From NCBI GenBank assembly GCA_033851915.1, contig JAWSVM010000003.1, positions 372,001 through 436,000 on the forward strand: 64,000 nt of DNA. The letters run 5' to 3'. Source of the stretch: UBA1672 sp033851915. GTDB taxonomy: Bacteria > Pseudomonadota > Alphaproteobacteria > Micavibrionales > Micavibrionaceae. The position numbers and the translations under genes are program-made. The notes under the pieces are model-generated. The model made no database searches, was not told the origin of the DNA, and saw only the letters and a list, made by a program, of their open reading frames with translations. Shown here piece by piece: positions 1-9,700 of this stretch (the first letter of the stretch is position 1; every line of letters starts with the position of its first letter).

Positions 1-530
1 TGAATAATTTTGTCTGGCATTTGGGCTTGCGTGCGTTGGCACGTTTTATGGCTAATATCACACGTTTCTTAACGGGAATAGAAATCCACCCTGAGGCGCA
101 GATTGGTAAGAACTTCTTTATTGATCATGGAACGGGCGTTGTGATTGGCCAAACAACCATTGTTGAAGATGACGTCACGATTTATCACGGTGTGACCCTT
201 GGTGGTGTCGGGCGCGTTGGTCAAGTGGATGAAAAGCGTCACCCAACGTTAAAAGAGGGCGCAATTATTGGCGCGGGGGCACAAGTATTGGGGGATGTTA
301 CAGTGGGGGCGCATGCCAAGGTTGGTGCAAATTCTGTCGTAACATCCGATATTCCAGATGGCATGACGGCCATTGGCATTCCTGCACGCGTGATTGGCGG
401 CGATAATAGCGCGCGTGCCTACGGTATGCCGTCTCGTAAAGAGATGGAGGATGTGACTTTCACAATTGATTGTATTATCCGTGAAATGGGTAAGATAAAG
501 AAAGAGCTGAATATTGAGGGAAAGCCTTGA
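1..530 (+). CDS. cysE: Serine O-acetyltransferase, 5' end outside window
   Basis: Transfers acetyl from acetyl-CoA to L-serine, the first step of cysteine synthesis in the cytoplasm. The reading frame is open from base 3 upstream of the TTG at 21, so the gene starts before the window and the N-terminal helical domain is missing here. What remains is the left-handed beta-helix with hexapeptide repeats, from IHPEAQIGK through the active-site region around DHGTG and the YHGVTLGG turn, to the C-terminal tail. The run RHPTLKEGAIIGAG matches CysE rather than a generic hexapeptide acyltransferase. A frame starting at TTG 21 would be an artefact of the window edge. Confidence 0.9.
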   Translation, partial: NNFVWHLGLRALARFMANITRFLTGIEIHPEAQIGKNFFIDHGTGVVIGQTTIVEDDVTIYHGVTLGGVGRVGQVDEKRHPTLKEGAIIGAGAQVLGDVTVGAHAKVGANSVVTSDIPDGMTAIGIPARVIGGDNSARAYGMPSRKEMEDVTFTIDCIIREMGKIKKELNIEGKP

Positions 531-588
531 TTCGTTTTGTTATGGTAAGATACAGTACAGAAAGTTGAAGTTTTTTTGAGAGTCTCAA

Positions 589-1050
589 ATGGATGCGCAT
601 GAATTATCTAAAAAGAAATGGTTAAATCAATACTTTAGTGGTGTTGCCAGTGTCGCGTTAGTGGGCGGTGGTCACAGAGCTTTTATGTTGAATGCGTTCG
701 AGATAACAAGGCACGAACGATTGGATGGAAAATTTACAACGCCTCAACCGATTTTTGGCGTGGGTGATACAGAAGAAACCAGCTACTCTGCTTTATTTGA
801 TCGTGTAGCCGTTGATATGGTGTTAAGAGGAAAATTTGTTTGTGTGGGGACACCAAAAAAGGAGCAAGTTTTCTCTATTATCCCGGGGCAAGAGTACGAA
901 ATGATTGAGCATGAAGATAGGCGTCATAGTCATAGTGATCCAACATTACTTGATTTTTCTATGCTGAGTGTTGATGATGATCAGTCTGTTACGTCCTATG
1001 ATTTTGACTTCATTCATTGTCATTTGTTAGATTCTGCTGACCACCACTAG
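589..1050 (+). CDS. Hypothetical protein, 153 aa
   Basis: I do not recognise a family. The product is soluble, with no signal peptide or membrane segment. It begins with a charged stretch (HELSKKKW) and ends in an Asp/His-rich tail (residues about 105-153) containing HEDRRHSHSD, HCH and a terminal DHH. Several histidines and acidic residues could bind metal, but that is inference. It lies 58 bases after cysE on the same strand and converges on the DUF922-like gene. The ATG at 589 has only a weak ribosome site. Codon use looks like its neighbours. Confidence 0.6.
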   Translation: MDAHELSKKKWLNQYFSGVASVALVGGGHRAFMLNAFEITRHERLDGKFTTPQPIFGVGDTEETSYSALFDRVAVDMVLRGKFVCVGTPKKEQVFSIIPGQEYEMIEHEDRRHSHSDPTLLDFSMLSVDDDQSVTSYDFDFIHCHLLDSADHH

Positions 1051-1088
1051 GCAACATTCAAAAATACCTGCAAATGATCTACTTGTGG

Positions 1089-1670
1089 TTATTGAGCGGA
1101 GGTATCGTTATTCGGGAATTTGGAAGGTACGTGATCTTCGCGAGAATCCAGACGCTTGTTATCCCTGTGTATTTTAAAATAAGCTCTTTCAATGAGTTTA
1201 TTTGCCTTACGCTTTATTTTGCTGCAACGCGCTTCTAACAGCATCAGCTTTTTATAAGCAATTTTCATGTGCTTGTTTTTGATTTTTCCATGCTTTTTTT
1301 CGTGCGCAATGCTGTGTTTGAATAGGGCTTTCCATTCTTCCTGTGCTGTTGGTGGTGCCGTCTTTTTCTGTTTCCATACAGGAATTCTATAGACAACATC
1401 CGTTATTAACTTCAGCTTCCCTATGCGGCAAATCCCCATTCCAACTTTTTTTGGATCATACGTTATGGTGTATGAAGCGGATGTGCAGGCGAAAACACGA
1501 TTTTTTGTTTCGCAATCATCCTTTATAAGGCGCGAAATTGAGTATAATAGCTTTTTTGGATCAGGCTGATTAATCGGATAATATTCTGTTTTCTCATTAA
1601 ATGAATACCCTGCATTTGCCGCAGCAGGGCAGCAGGCCAGAATGAAGATTATTGATACTAAAAGTCTCAT
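1089..1670 (-). CDS. Secreted DUF922-like putative zinc protease
   Basis: The start at 1670 lies just past the recG stop and gives a clear signal peptide (MRLLVSIIF... ending near AANA, residues 1-20). The upstream in-frame start at 1715 would bury the signal sequence and overlap recG. The mature protein has a central part with PVW near residue 97 and a conserved-looking stretch WKALFKHSIAHEKKHGKI. HEKKH (residues 123-127) fits the HExxH zinc-binding pattern. This arrangement resembles DUF922, predicted secreted metalloproteases of unknown substrate. The C-terminal third is rich in Lys and Arg. It probably follows recG in one transcript. The family call is moderate and the protease activity is inferred from one motif. 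Confidence 0.6.
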   Translation of the reverse strand: MRLLVSIIFILACCPAAANAGYSFNEKTEYYPINQPDPKKLLYSISRLIKDDCETKNRVFACTSASYTITYDPKKVGMGICRIGKLKLITDVVYRIPVWKQKKTAPPTAQEEWKALFKHSIAHEKKHGKIKNKHMKIAYKKLMLLEARCSKIKRKANKLIERAYFKIHRDNKRLDSREDHVPSKFPNNDTSAQ

Positions 1671-1674
1671 GTTT

Positions 1675-3762
1675 CTAACCGCCTCTAAAATACTGTATCG
1701 CTTGGTCGCATTCAAATAGATAGAGCAGGGTTTTAAGAGCTGTACCGCGCTCGGTTTCCAACTTCGGATCTTTTGCGATAATCAGTTTAGCATCATCCCG
1801 CGCTGCCGCCAATAAATCCCCATGCGCCGCAAGGTTGGCGAGTCTAAATTCAGTTATGCCGCTTTGTTTTGTGCCTAAAATGTTACCACTCCCGCGCAGT
1901 TCTAGATCTTTTTCAGCAATGATAAAACCGTCCTCGGTGTCGCGCATAATGTTCAAGCGTTCTTTTGCGGTTTCACCCAAAGGCGCGGAATAGATCAGAA
2001 AACAATAAGATTTCTCCGCCCCACGCCCCACACGCCCACGCAATTGGTGCAGTTGCGACAGGCCAAAGCGTTCCGCATGTTCGATAACCATGATGGTGGC
2101 TTCTGGGATGTTAACACCAACCTCAATGACGGTGGTGGCGACCAGAATATCCAGTGCGCCACTGGCGAATTTCTCCATAACCGCATCTTTTTCTGCTGGC
2201 TTCAGGCGCCCATGGATCAAGCCAATACGTTCCCCGAAGGTGGCTTGCAGTATGTCATAGCGTTCTTCTGCGGCTGCAAGGTCAAGCGTCTCGGACTCTT
2301 CAACCAGTGGGCAAACCCAATAAGCTCGCACACCTTCGGCAACTTTGCGTTTGATACCGGCTACAACTTGATCCAGCTTATCATTCGAAAACAGCATCGT
2401 ATCAATGGGTTTACGCCCCGGGGGCTTCTCATCCAGCTTCGAAACCTCCATATCACCATAAGCAGTCAGCGCCAGCGTCCGCGGAATAGGGGTCGCCGTC
2501 ATCACCAAAATGTCGGTGCCTTTATTTTTGTTGGATAGCTCAAGGCGTTGATGAACGCCAAACTTATGTTGCTCATCAATTACCGCCAGCCCTAAATCCT
2601 GATACTCCACGTCCTTTTGGAAGATAGCATGCGTGCCGATAATGACCTGTGCGGTGCCATCCTTGATTTGTTTTAAGATTAAGTCACGGCTTTTGCCTTT
2701 ATCGCGCCCCGTCAGAGTAACAAAGCGTATACCCGCCGCATCCAGCCAGTCTTTAAAGCTCACTGCGTGTTGGCGAGCGAGGATTTCCGTCGGTGCCATA
2801 ATGGCGGCTTGGGTGTTATTTTCGATGGCGCTGAGCATCGCAAGGCAGGCAACCACGGTTTTACCACTGCCGACATCCCCTTGCAGCAGGCGGAGCATGC
2901 GGGCGGGTTCGGCCATATCACTATCAATTTCGACGAGGCTGCGTTTCTGCGCGCCCGTTAATTCAAAGGGAATAACCGCCATGACCTTATCGCGCAGGGT
3001 CATGGTTGCAGGGAATGCACGCCCGTTAATCTTGCGTTGCCTGTCGCGGACAAGGGCTAGCGTTAATTGGTTGGCAAGCAGCTCATCATACGCCAGACGC
3101 ATTTTGGTGTCATGCATCGGGTCAAGCGCCTCCTCGCTCATCGGGGTGTGCAGAGCGTGCAGACATGTATGCCAATCGCCCCATTTCTCGCGCTTTTTGC
3201 GGGCATCGTTTAACCATTCGGGCAGAACAGGGATATGCGTTAACGCGGCGGTTACCGCTTTACGTATAACCTTATTTGTAACCCCTTGGGTCAGCGGGTA
3301 TATCGCCTCCACAGTTTCCAGTGTTTCGCGCTCATCGGGCGCGGCAATATCGGGATGCATCATTTGTGGTTGGCCTTGGAAATACTCGATCTTGCCACTG
3401 ATAACCACTGGTTTCCCAGGGGGCAGCAGCTTTTCAATCCAACCCTTATTCGCATGGAAAAACACTAGTGATATCGCGCCACTATCATCTGTTGCTTTAA
3501 CGCGATAAGGCAAAGATTTCCGTGCATTGGGGAAGTGTTTCTCAATGCGCACCTCCATCGTGACGACTTTGCCATTGGGACAATCCGATATCGGGCAAGA
3601 AAAACGGCGGTCAATAAAATCAACCGGTGCATGAAACAGTAAATCGAGGATTTTTGGCCCCTCAATCAGCTTTTCCATCAATTTACTGATGCGCGGCCCC
3701 ACACCGGGCAGAGTGCTTATGCTCAAGAATAATGGGTCAAGGTCAAAAGGCCGTTGGGACAT
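1675..3762 (-). CDS. recG: ATP-dependent DNA helicase RecG
   Basis: RecG drives branch migration and reversal of stalled replication forks. The 695-residue product has the usual family length. An N-terminal wedge/OB domain (about residues 1-240, with a helix-hairpin-helix-like GVGPRISKL near residue 20) is followed by two RecA-like domains. These carry Walker A GDVGSGKT near residue 300, DEQH (in VIDEQHKFG), TATPIPRT, and the QLRGRVGRG motif near residue 610. The start at 3762 is preferred over the TTG at 3783 because an AAAGAG stretch lies upstream of this ATG and the protein aligns from SQRPF. It is divergent from sdhE, a common alphaproteobacterial arrangement. Confidence 0.97.
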   Translation of the reverse strand: MSQRPFDLDPLFLSISTLPGVGPRISKLMEKLIEGPKILDLLFHAPVDFIDRRFSCPISDCPNGKVVTMEVRIEKHFPNARKSLPYRVKATDDSGAISLVFFHANKGWIEKLLPPGKPVVISGKIEYFQGQPQMMHPDIAAPDERETLETVEAIYPLTQGVTNKVIRKAVTAALTHIPVLPEWLNDARKKREKWGDWHTCLHALHTPMSEEALDPMHDTKMRLAYDELLANQLTLALVRDRQRKINGRAFPATMTLRDKVMAVIPFELTGAQKRSLVEIDSDMAEPARMLRLLQGDVGSGKTVVACLAMLSAIENNTQAAIMAPTEILARQHAVSFKDWLDAAGIRFVTLTGRDKGKSRDLILKQIKDGTAQVIIGTHAIFQKDVEYQDLGLAVIDEQHKFGVHQRLELSNKNKGTDILVMTATPIPRTLALTAYGDMEVSKLDEKPPGRKPIDTMLFSNDKLDQVVAGIKRKVAEGVRAYWVCPLVEESETLDLAAAEERYDILQATFGERIGLIHGRLKPAEKDAVMEKFASGALDILVATTVIEVGVNIPEATIMVIEHAERFGLSQLHQLRGRVGRGAEKSYCFLIYSAPLGETAKERLNIMRDTEDGFIIAEKDLELRGSGNILGTKQSGITEFRLANLAAHGDLLAAARDDAKLIIAKDPKLETERGTALKTLLYLFECDQAIQYFRGG

Positions 3763-3838
3763 GTTTGAAAAACACTCTTTCAAAATTTAAATATGACGCT
3801 ATTCTAGCTTCTAAAGCGAAGAAGAGCGAGAATATTTA

Positions 3839-4132
3839 ATGACTATATTTATGGAAGTTGTCGGCAAGGCAGATGAACTGATCGAAAATAAGCGCAGACG
3901 CTTGATTTTCAGGTCGGCGCATCGCGGTATAAAGGAAATGGATTTGATTATGGGGGCTTTCGCCACCGCGCACGTCCCTGATTTCACGGAGGAGGAACTG
4001 GCCGAATATGACACTCTGATCTGCAATAATGACCCTGATTTATATAACTGGATCACCGAAAAAGAACCCGCACCGAAAGAGATTGCCGAAATGGCGGTTT
4101 TTGTGAAGTTATTGGCCCATCGGTTGGTATAA
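3839..4132 (+). CDS. sdhE: FAD assembly factor SdhE
   Basis: A small protein (97 aa) of the SdhE/SDHAF2/YgfY family, which helps attach FAD covalently to the flavoprotein subunit of succinate dehydrogenase. The family motif RGxxE is present as HRGIKEMD around residues 30-37, and the C-terminal part contains the acidic NDPDLYNWI typical of the family. It is transcribed away from recG with 76 bases between the starts. An alternative ATG four codons in (3851) would also be acceptable. In many alphaproteobacteria mfd follows nearby. Here a lipoprotein gene and btaA-btaB lie between. Confidence 0.93.
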   Translation: MTIFMEVVGKADELIENKRRRLIFRSAHRGIKEMDLIMGAFATAHVPDFTEEELAEYDTLICNNDPDLYNWITEKEPAPKEIAEMAVFVKLLAHRLV

Positions 4133-4225
4133 GGGATGGGGGATTTGAATTATAAAAACTCCAACAAATAGCTTTACAGGCATAACTGTTAATGCAAGTT
4201 TATTGTACAACTATAGGAGAGAGTT

Positions 4226-4648
4226 ATGAAATTTAGGTTTGTGTCAGTATTAATGTGTGCATCGTTGCTTGGATGTGCTACGTCACCTGATAAAATTGGA
4301 AGTTCATACGTTTCTCCTATGCAATATGCCGATTATAGCTGTAAGCAAATCTCACTTGAGATGACAAATATTTCGAGAAGAGTTAGTGAGTTGTATGGGC
4401 GTCTTGATAAAGAAGCGGGGGCAGATACTGCACAAATGGCTGTCGGACTGATACTTTTTTGGCCAGCTTTATTCTTTCTTGAGGGGGGCGATGGACCAGA
4501 GGCTGCAGAATATGCGCGTTTAAAAGGGGAAAGAGAAGCTCTTGAGACTGTTGCTGTTCAAAAGGAGTGCGATCCTTCCATGTTGCCAAAATTTGAAGAT
4601 CCTAAGAAATCTGTTCCAGTAAAGAAGCCTAGTAAACCCAACGATTAA
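4226..4648 (+). CDS. Small lipoprotein, conserved, function unknown
   Basis: The 140-residue product has a lipoprotein signal peptide with lipobox LLGC (Cys at about residue 16). The mature part has YSCKQISLEM, a helical stretch, and a hydrophobic segment GLILFWPALFFLEGGDG near residues 73-90 that may insert in or lie on a membrane. It then has an ARLKGEREAL helix and a Lys/Pro-rich tail. This arrangement recurs in many proteobacterial lipoproteins with no known function. A good ribosome site (AGGAGAG) precedes the ATG. It converges with btaB, with only three bases between the stops. Confidence 0.7.
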   Translation: MKFRFVSVLMCASLLGCATSPDKIGSSYVSPMQYADYSCKQISLEMTNISRRVSELYGRLDKEAGADTAQMAVGLILFWPALFFLEGGDGPEAAEYARLKGEREALETVAVQKECDPSMLPKFEDPKKSVPVKKPSKPND

Positions 4649-4651
4649 GTA

Positions 4652-5353
4652 CTAAACCTTCTTAAACACCGCTCTATACGTATAACCCTTATAAAGATGG
4701 GTTATATCCAGCGTGCCTTTTTTCTCGATTTCCAGACGTTTGAGGTAATCAAGGATTTCAGGCTTATAAAATACATGGAACATCTTTAACCACCAGAAGA
4801 TAAACGCGCTGAATGCTTTGGGCAGGTCATCCTGTCCACCGAAATCAACAATGTGAATCTCGCCGCCTTTGGGCAACAGCTCCAGCGCGTGATCAATGGA
4901 TTTCTGCCACGGCGGGATGATGGAGAGGGCATAGGAAAAAACTATCTTGTCCAATGGTTTATCGATGCTAAATAATTCATCAGGTCGAAAGGATTGGGAG
5001 TAGGCTTGCTTGAGTGTAATGGTCTGCGCCATCTTGGCATTTTCCAGATTATGTCCCGCAGTTTTCAGCATTTCATCTGATGCATCCAGCCCGTAAAAAT
5101 TAGCCTTCGGGTAACGTTGTGCAATCTTGATTAGGTTGCGTGCCGTACCACAGCCAACTTCGCAAATATTCTCGCCTTCATTTGCATCGACGTTCTCAAT
5201 CAGGTTATCACGTCCTAAGAGATAATATTTGCGGGTAATATCGTAAATGTGGCGCGTCCAGCGATACATTTTATCCATATTTTGTTTGATTTGCTCTTCA
5301 CCGGAATTCTGCCCAGAATTTTGTCCAGAATCTTGAACGGTGCTTGCTGTCAT
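4652..5353 (-). CDS. btaB: Betaine-lipid N-methyltransferase BtaB
   Basis: Probable second enzyme of diacylglyceryl-trimethylhomoserine (DGTS) synthesis. It would methylate the amino group of the homoserine headgroup three times using S-adenosylmethionine. The Rossmann-type SAM site is clear (EVGCGTARNL near residues 64-73, then YGLDASDEML). The region IVDFGGQDDLP and the C-terminal helices resemble BtaB. It directly follows btaA. I chose the start at 5353, one base after the btaA stop and preceded by AAAGG; a longer form from 5377 would overlap btaA by 23 bases. The N-terminus contains a short repeat (DSGQNSGQNSG). Function rests on similarity and the btaA linkage. Confidence 0.85.
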   Translation of the reverse strand: MTASTVQDSGQNSGQNSGEEQIKQNMDKMYRWTRHIYDITRKYYLLGRDNLIENVDANEGENICEVGCGTARNLIKIAQRYPKANFYGLDASDEMLKTAGHNLENAKMAQTITLKQAYSQSFRPDELFSIDKPLDKIVFSYALSIIPPWQKSIDHALELLPKGGEIHIVDFGGQDDLPKAFSAFIFWWLKMFHVFYKPEILDYLKRLEIEKKGTLDITHLYKGYTYRAVFKKV

Positions 5354-5354
5354 G

Positions 5355-6620
5355 TTATGCGGCCTTTGTTTTTGCATTTATTTTAGAGCGATCCAGTGTG
5401 TAGGTGTGAAATCCACCATAGATGGAGGAGCGATCTTCCTCGTTACGCGGTGCGGCGAGGCTTTGATCATAATCCCATGGGGAAAGATTATCTTCGATTA
5501 GCCCTTTGGTCAATGGGCTGTTATCGCCGGCTGTGCGGAAGATAACACGCGCGCCATCGCTGGCAGAGCGTAAAACCGCGCTCCACAAGTCATTAAGCTG
5601 GTCAGCGTTCATCCAATCCTGTGCGTCTAAGAAGACATAGCAATCAACGCTATTTTCGCCCTGTGCATCCAGATATTCTGTGATGGTTGAGTGAATAACC
5701 TGCGCTTTATCAATATTAGCCTTCAGCGTTTCGTAATTCTCTTCCTTGAGATAGCGCGGGATAGCACGTTTATTCTCGCGGTCATAACCACGGTTGAAGG
5801 CTTGCCATGCAAAGTAATTATCCTCAATCGGGAATTGACACGCCATGCGCTCTAAACGCGCCTTAAGCAAACTCGCCATATTACCGTCAGCAGATTCGTT
5901 TAATTCATCAAATTGTGATGGAGGAATGCCTAGGCCATATAGTGACTCAGGGTTTCCGCAAATCATACGGATAAGTTTTTTATCGAATAACGGGCCTAAT
6001 GTGCGGTCAAATATCTCTTTTTGCTCTTCCAGTGATTTTGCCTTTAGAAGGTCACGTGGGTTTTGTCCGTAGAGTTTTGCGACAAGGTGAACCATGCCAA
6101 TAGACTTGCCCAAAAGGCCAAATTTATAGAGGTTTTTCTTGAACATATTAATGCGGCGACCATGCGGGAATACAAACTTTTCCCAATAGTCTTTTGTATA
6201 TTTATCAAGGTTTTGTGCGATGTAGCGGTCATAATTTTCGATATTCTTAGGTGAGTCGGCACAACCAAAAAACAAAAAGAAACTTTCATAATCAGGCAAA
6301 TGCTTTAAGGCCGCGATCTTCAAGCGACCCAACGCAACATGGTGCGGATTAAGGTCAACGGCTGTCACTGACGCAGGGGATTCGGTCAGGTAATTCATCA
6401 TATTACAGCCACCTGAACAAATCGTCATAATGCGTGATGTAGAGTCGATCTTCATGGCCGGAATATCCACTTCCGGATCTTCCCAGATTTGTGGGTATAC
6501 AAACCCGCTAAACACGGCTGTGAACATGCGTTCTTGCAAGCCGCGTTTCGACGTTGCTTTATTCTCGTGTACCGCGCCCTTGAGCAATTCTTTGTTTGCT
6601 ACTGTCTCTGTTTCGCTCAT
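5355..6620 (-). CDS. btaA: S-adenosylmethionine:diacylglycerol 3-amino-3-carboxypropyltransferase BtaA
   Basis: Moves the 3-amino-3-carboxypropyl group of S-adenosylmethionine onto diacylglycerol, giving the homoserine lipid that BtaB methylates. The 421-residue product is of the DUF3419/BtaA family. It has FSGFVYPQIWEDPEVD near the N-terminus, a SAM-binding stretch ICSGGCNMMNYL followed by AVDLNPHHVAL, and the family's FLDAQDWM near residue 340. The start at 6620 fits the family. The longer reading frame from 6722 runs through the promoter region. In studied bacteria betaine lipids replace phospholipids when phosphate is short; here no clear Pho box is visible, but a good promoter with a nine-base direct repeat lies upstream. 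Confidence 0.93.
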   Translation of the reverse strand: MSETETVANKELLKGAVHENKATSKRGLQERMFTAVFSGFVYPQIWEDPEVDIPAMKIDSTSRIMTICSGGCNMMNYLTESPASVTAVDLNPHHVALGRLKIAALKHLPDYESFFLFFGCADSPKNIENYDRYIAQNLDKYTKDYWEKFVFPHGRRINMFKKNLYKFGLLGKSIGMVHLVAKLYGQNPRDLLKAKSLEEQKEIFDRTLGPLFDKKLIRMICGNPESLYGLGIPPSQFDELNESADGNMASLLKARLERMACQFPIEDNYFAWQAFNRGYDRENKRAIPRYLKEENYETLKANIDKAQVIHSTITEYLDAQGENSVDCYVFLDAQDWMNADQLNDLWSAVLRSASDGARVIFRTAGDNSPLTKGLIEDNLSPWDYDQSLAAPRNEEDRSSIYGGFHTYTLDRSKINAKTKAA

Positions 6621-6655
6621 ATTACCTAATGTCCCTTGAAATACACTGAAACCTA

Positions 6656-6708
6656 TATATAAAAAGCAATTCAAAGGCAAACAACTATTTACTCTAAAAA
6701 AAGGCAAA
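6656..6708 (-). promoter_or_regulatory. Candidate btaA promoter with direct repeats
   Basis: On the minus strand, TTGTTT (6684-6679) and TATATA (6661-6656) are separated by 17 bases and lie about 36 bases upstream of the btaA ATG, a good sigma-70 layout. Two copies of TTTGCCTTT (6708-6700 and 6681-6673) overlap and precede the -35 box at a 27-base offset. They could be a regulator site. I see no CTGTCAT-type Pho box. Promoter and operator are inferred from sequence alone. Confidence 0.45.
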
Positions 6709-6738
6709 ATTGTGCACAGCATAGCGCAAAACGAGAAT

Positions 6739-9700
6739 ATGACGCAGATCGGGAATACTATATATGGCGCGCCTGAAGGGCAGGATGCAAGGGTTCTAGC
6801 TGATAAAGCACGCGCGCTGATGCCTGATGACCGTGTGCTCGTTCATGTGGCGTTGGATGATGCGCGTCAAAGCACGCTGGAAGAGCTGCTCAAATTCTTT
6901 GCACCCGATGTGCGGGTGCTTGTTTTGCCCGCATGGGACTGTTTGCCCTATGACCGCGTGTCGCCCCATGGTGATATCGTTGCTGCGCGTGTGGCAGTTC
7001 TGACGCAATTAATGGTGTGGGATCACGAGAAAGAGCGTCACCCCCGCATTCTACTGGTCAGTGTGAACGCCGCGATGCAGCGCGTGATGCCGCGTGAGGT
7101 TCTGCGTGAGGCGAGTTTTAGCGGAAAAGCAGGCGCACAGGTCGACCTTGGCAAGCTACAGCTCTTCTTGGCGCAAAATGGCTATATACGTAGTGAAACC
7201 GTGCGTGAGCCTGGCGACTTTGCCATACGTGGCGGGATTGTTGATATCTTTCCTGCGGGCTATAAATTGCCGCTGCGCCTTGATTTGTTCGGGGATGAGA
7301 TTGACACCATCAAGGATTTTGATCCGATAACCCAACGCACACAAAACAAAGTCCGTGAATTCTCTCTACAGCCCGCCTGTGAGTTCTTTATGGATGATGA
7401 GTCGATTGCGCGTTTTCGCTCCGGCTATCGTGAGGCTTTCGGCGTTGCGCGCAGTGATGACCCTCTCTACGAATCTGTGGGTGAGGGGCGGCGCTACAAC
7501 GGAATGGAGCATTGGCTGCCCTTGTTTCATGACCATATGGACACAATCTTTGATTACACGCCCAATGCTGCCGTGACGTTTGATTTTCATGTGCATGAAG
7601 CCTATGCGGAGCGTATGGATCAGGTGCGTGACTTTTTCAAGTCTCGCCAAATTCTTGAAAAATCAGCGCAGGAATCCGCCAAAAAGAAGGATAAGAACAC
7701 GCTTTCGGGCTCTGTTTATCATCCGCTGGCTATTCAGACGCTCTATATAGAGACAAGTGAATGGCGCACATTAACCGATGGTGTTTGGAGCTTGTCGGGC
7801 TTCGGCGCACCGGAAGATACAGGGTTTGAGGATAGCGGCGCACGTAAAGGGCGTGACTTCTCCGATATCCGTAGCCTGCCCGATGGTGACGTTTTTGCGG
7901 AGCTTAAGAAGTTTATTGCGCTGCAACAGGCAGAAGGCAAAAAAGTCCTCGTTGCAGCTTATAGTAAAGGATCTGAAACGCGCCTTAAGGGGTTGATCGA
8001 AAATGCATCTATCAAAGATATTGTCGCATTGCCGGACTATCGAAATATTAAAAAATTACAACCGCATCAGGTCGGTTTATGTGTGCTTTCATTGGAGAGT
8101 GGCTTTAACGCTACGGATCTAATCGTATTTACTGAGCAGGACATTCTAGGCGACCGCCTCGCCCGTAAAGCAAAGAAGAGCCGCAAAGCCGATAATTTCC
8201 TGACCGAAGCCTCCGCTTTGGCTGCAGGCGATCTCGTGGTTCATGTGGATCACGGTATCGGACGCTTTATCGCACTTGAGACATTACAAGCCGCAGGGAC
8301 GCTCTATGATTGCCTCAAGATAGAATATGCGGGCGGCGATCGTCTGTTCGTGCCGGTGTTGAATTTAGAAGTGCTGTCGCGCTTTGGTTCGGACGAGGGC
8401 ACGACGCAGCTTGATAAGCTGGGCGGTGCAGGATGGCAGGCGCGCAAAGCCAAAGCCAAAAAGAATTTGATGGAGATTGCTGACAAGCTTCTCGGCATTG
8501 CCGCCGCGCGTCAGCTTCAGAAGGCCGATAAGCTGCAAATCGGGCCAGAGCTGTATAATGAATTTGTCGCGCGCTTCCCTTATGCTGAGACAGAGGATCA
8601 GGAACGCTCTATCAACTCTGTGCTGGAGGGCATGGCAGGGGATTACCCGATGGATCATCTTGTCTGCGGTGATGTTGGTTTTGGCAAGACTGAAATTGCG
8701 CTGCGTGCGGCCTATGTCGCTGCAATGTCGGGGGTGCAGGTGGCGATTGTGGTGCCCACAACGTTGCTGGCGCGCCAGCATTACAACAATTTCCAGCAGC
8801 GTTTCTTAGGGATGGGGATTCGTATTGAGCAGCTTTCCCGCATGGTGTCGGCAAAAGATGCCAAGCGCACGAAAGAGGGGCTGGCCGATGGTTCTGTCCA
8901 AATCGTCATCGGGACGCATGCTTTGTTCGCTAGTTCGATGAAGTTCGATAATCTTGGTCTGCTGATCGTTGATGAAGAGCAGAAATTCGGCGTGAAGCAA
9001 AAGGAAAAGCTCAAAGAGCTTAAAAGCAATATTCATGTCCTCACTCTAACCGCAACGCCAATCCCGCGTACCCTGCAAATGTCTTTGACGGGTGTGAAGG
9101 AAATGAGCCTGATTACCACGCCGCCCGTTGATCGCTTGGCAATCCGCACCTTTGTGATGCCGGTGGATACTATGGTTATCCGTGATGCCTTGCTGCGTGA
9201 ACATTATCGCGGCGGGCAGAGCTTTTATGTTGTACCACGCATTAAAGACCTGAAAGAGGTCTCCGATATGCTTAAGGACATTGTGCCTGAAGTGAAATTC
9301 ATCGATGCCCATGGTCAGATGACCCCGACTGAATTGGAAGATCGTATGACCGCCTTTTATGACGGGCAATATGATGTGCTGCTCGCCACTAATATTATCG
9401 AAAGCGGTATCGATATTCCAACGGCCAATACGATGATTATTCATCGCGCTGATATGTTCGGCTTGTCGCAGCTTTACCAAATTCGCGGGCGGATCGGGCG
9501 GTCAAAAGTGCGTGCCTATGCGTATCTGACCTATAAGCCGAATGTGAAGTTGAACGATCAAGCCCAAAAACGCCTTGAGGTGATGGAAACGCTGGATACG
9601 CTAGGCTCAGGCTTTCAGCTTGCTTCTCATGATATGGATATTCGTGGTGCGGGGAACTTGCTGGGTGACGCACAATCAGGTCATATTCGCGAGATCGGGG

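Noticed and set aside
1..20. cysE as a short gene starting at TTG 21
   Set aside because: The frame is open to the window edge and the protein lacks the N-terminal domain, so it is simply cut by the window.
2633..3508. 291-codon open frame on the plus strand
   Set aside because: Lies wholly opposite recG. The translation is Ser/Arg/Cys-rich with no family likeness, a typical antisense shadow.
6621..6722. N-terminal extension of btaA
   Set aside because: The extra 34 residues overlap the promoter and repeats and have no family similarity; the start at 6620 is used.
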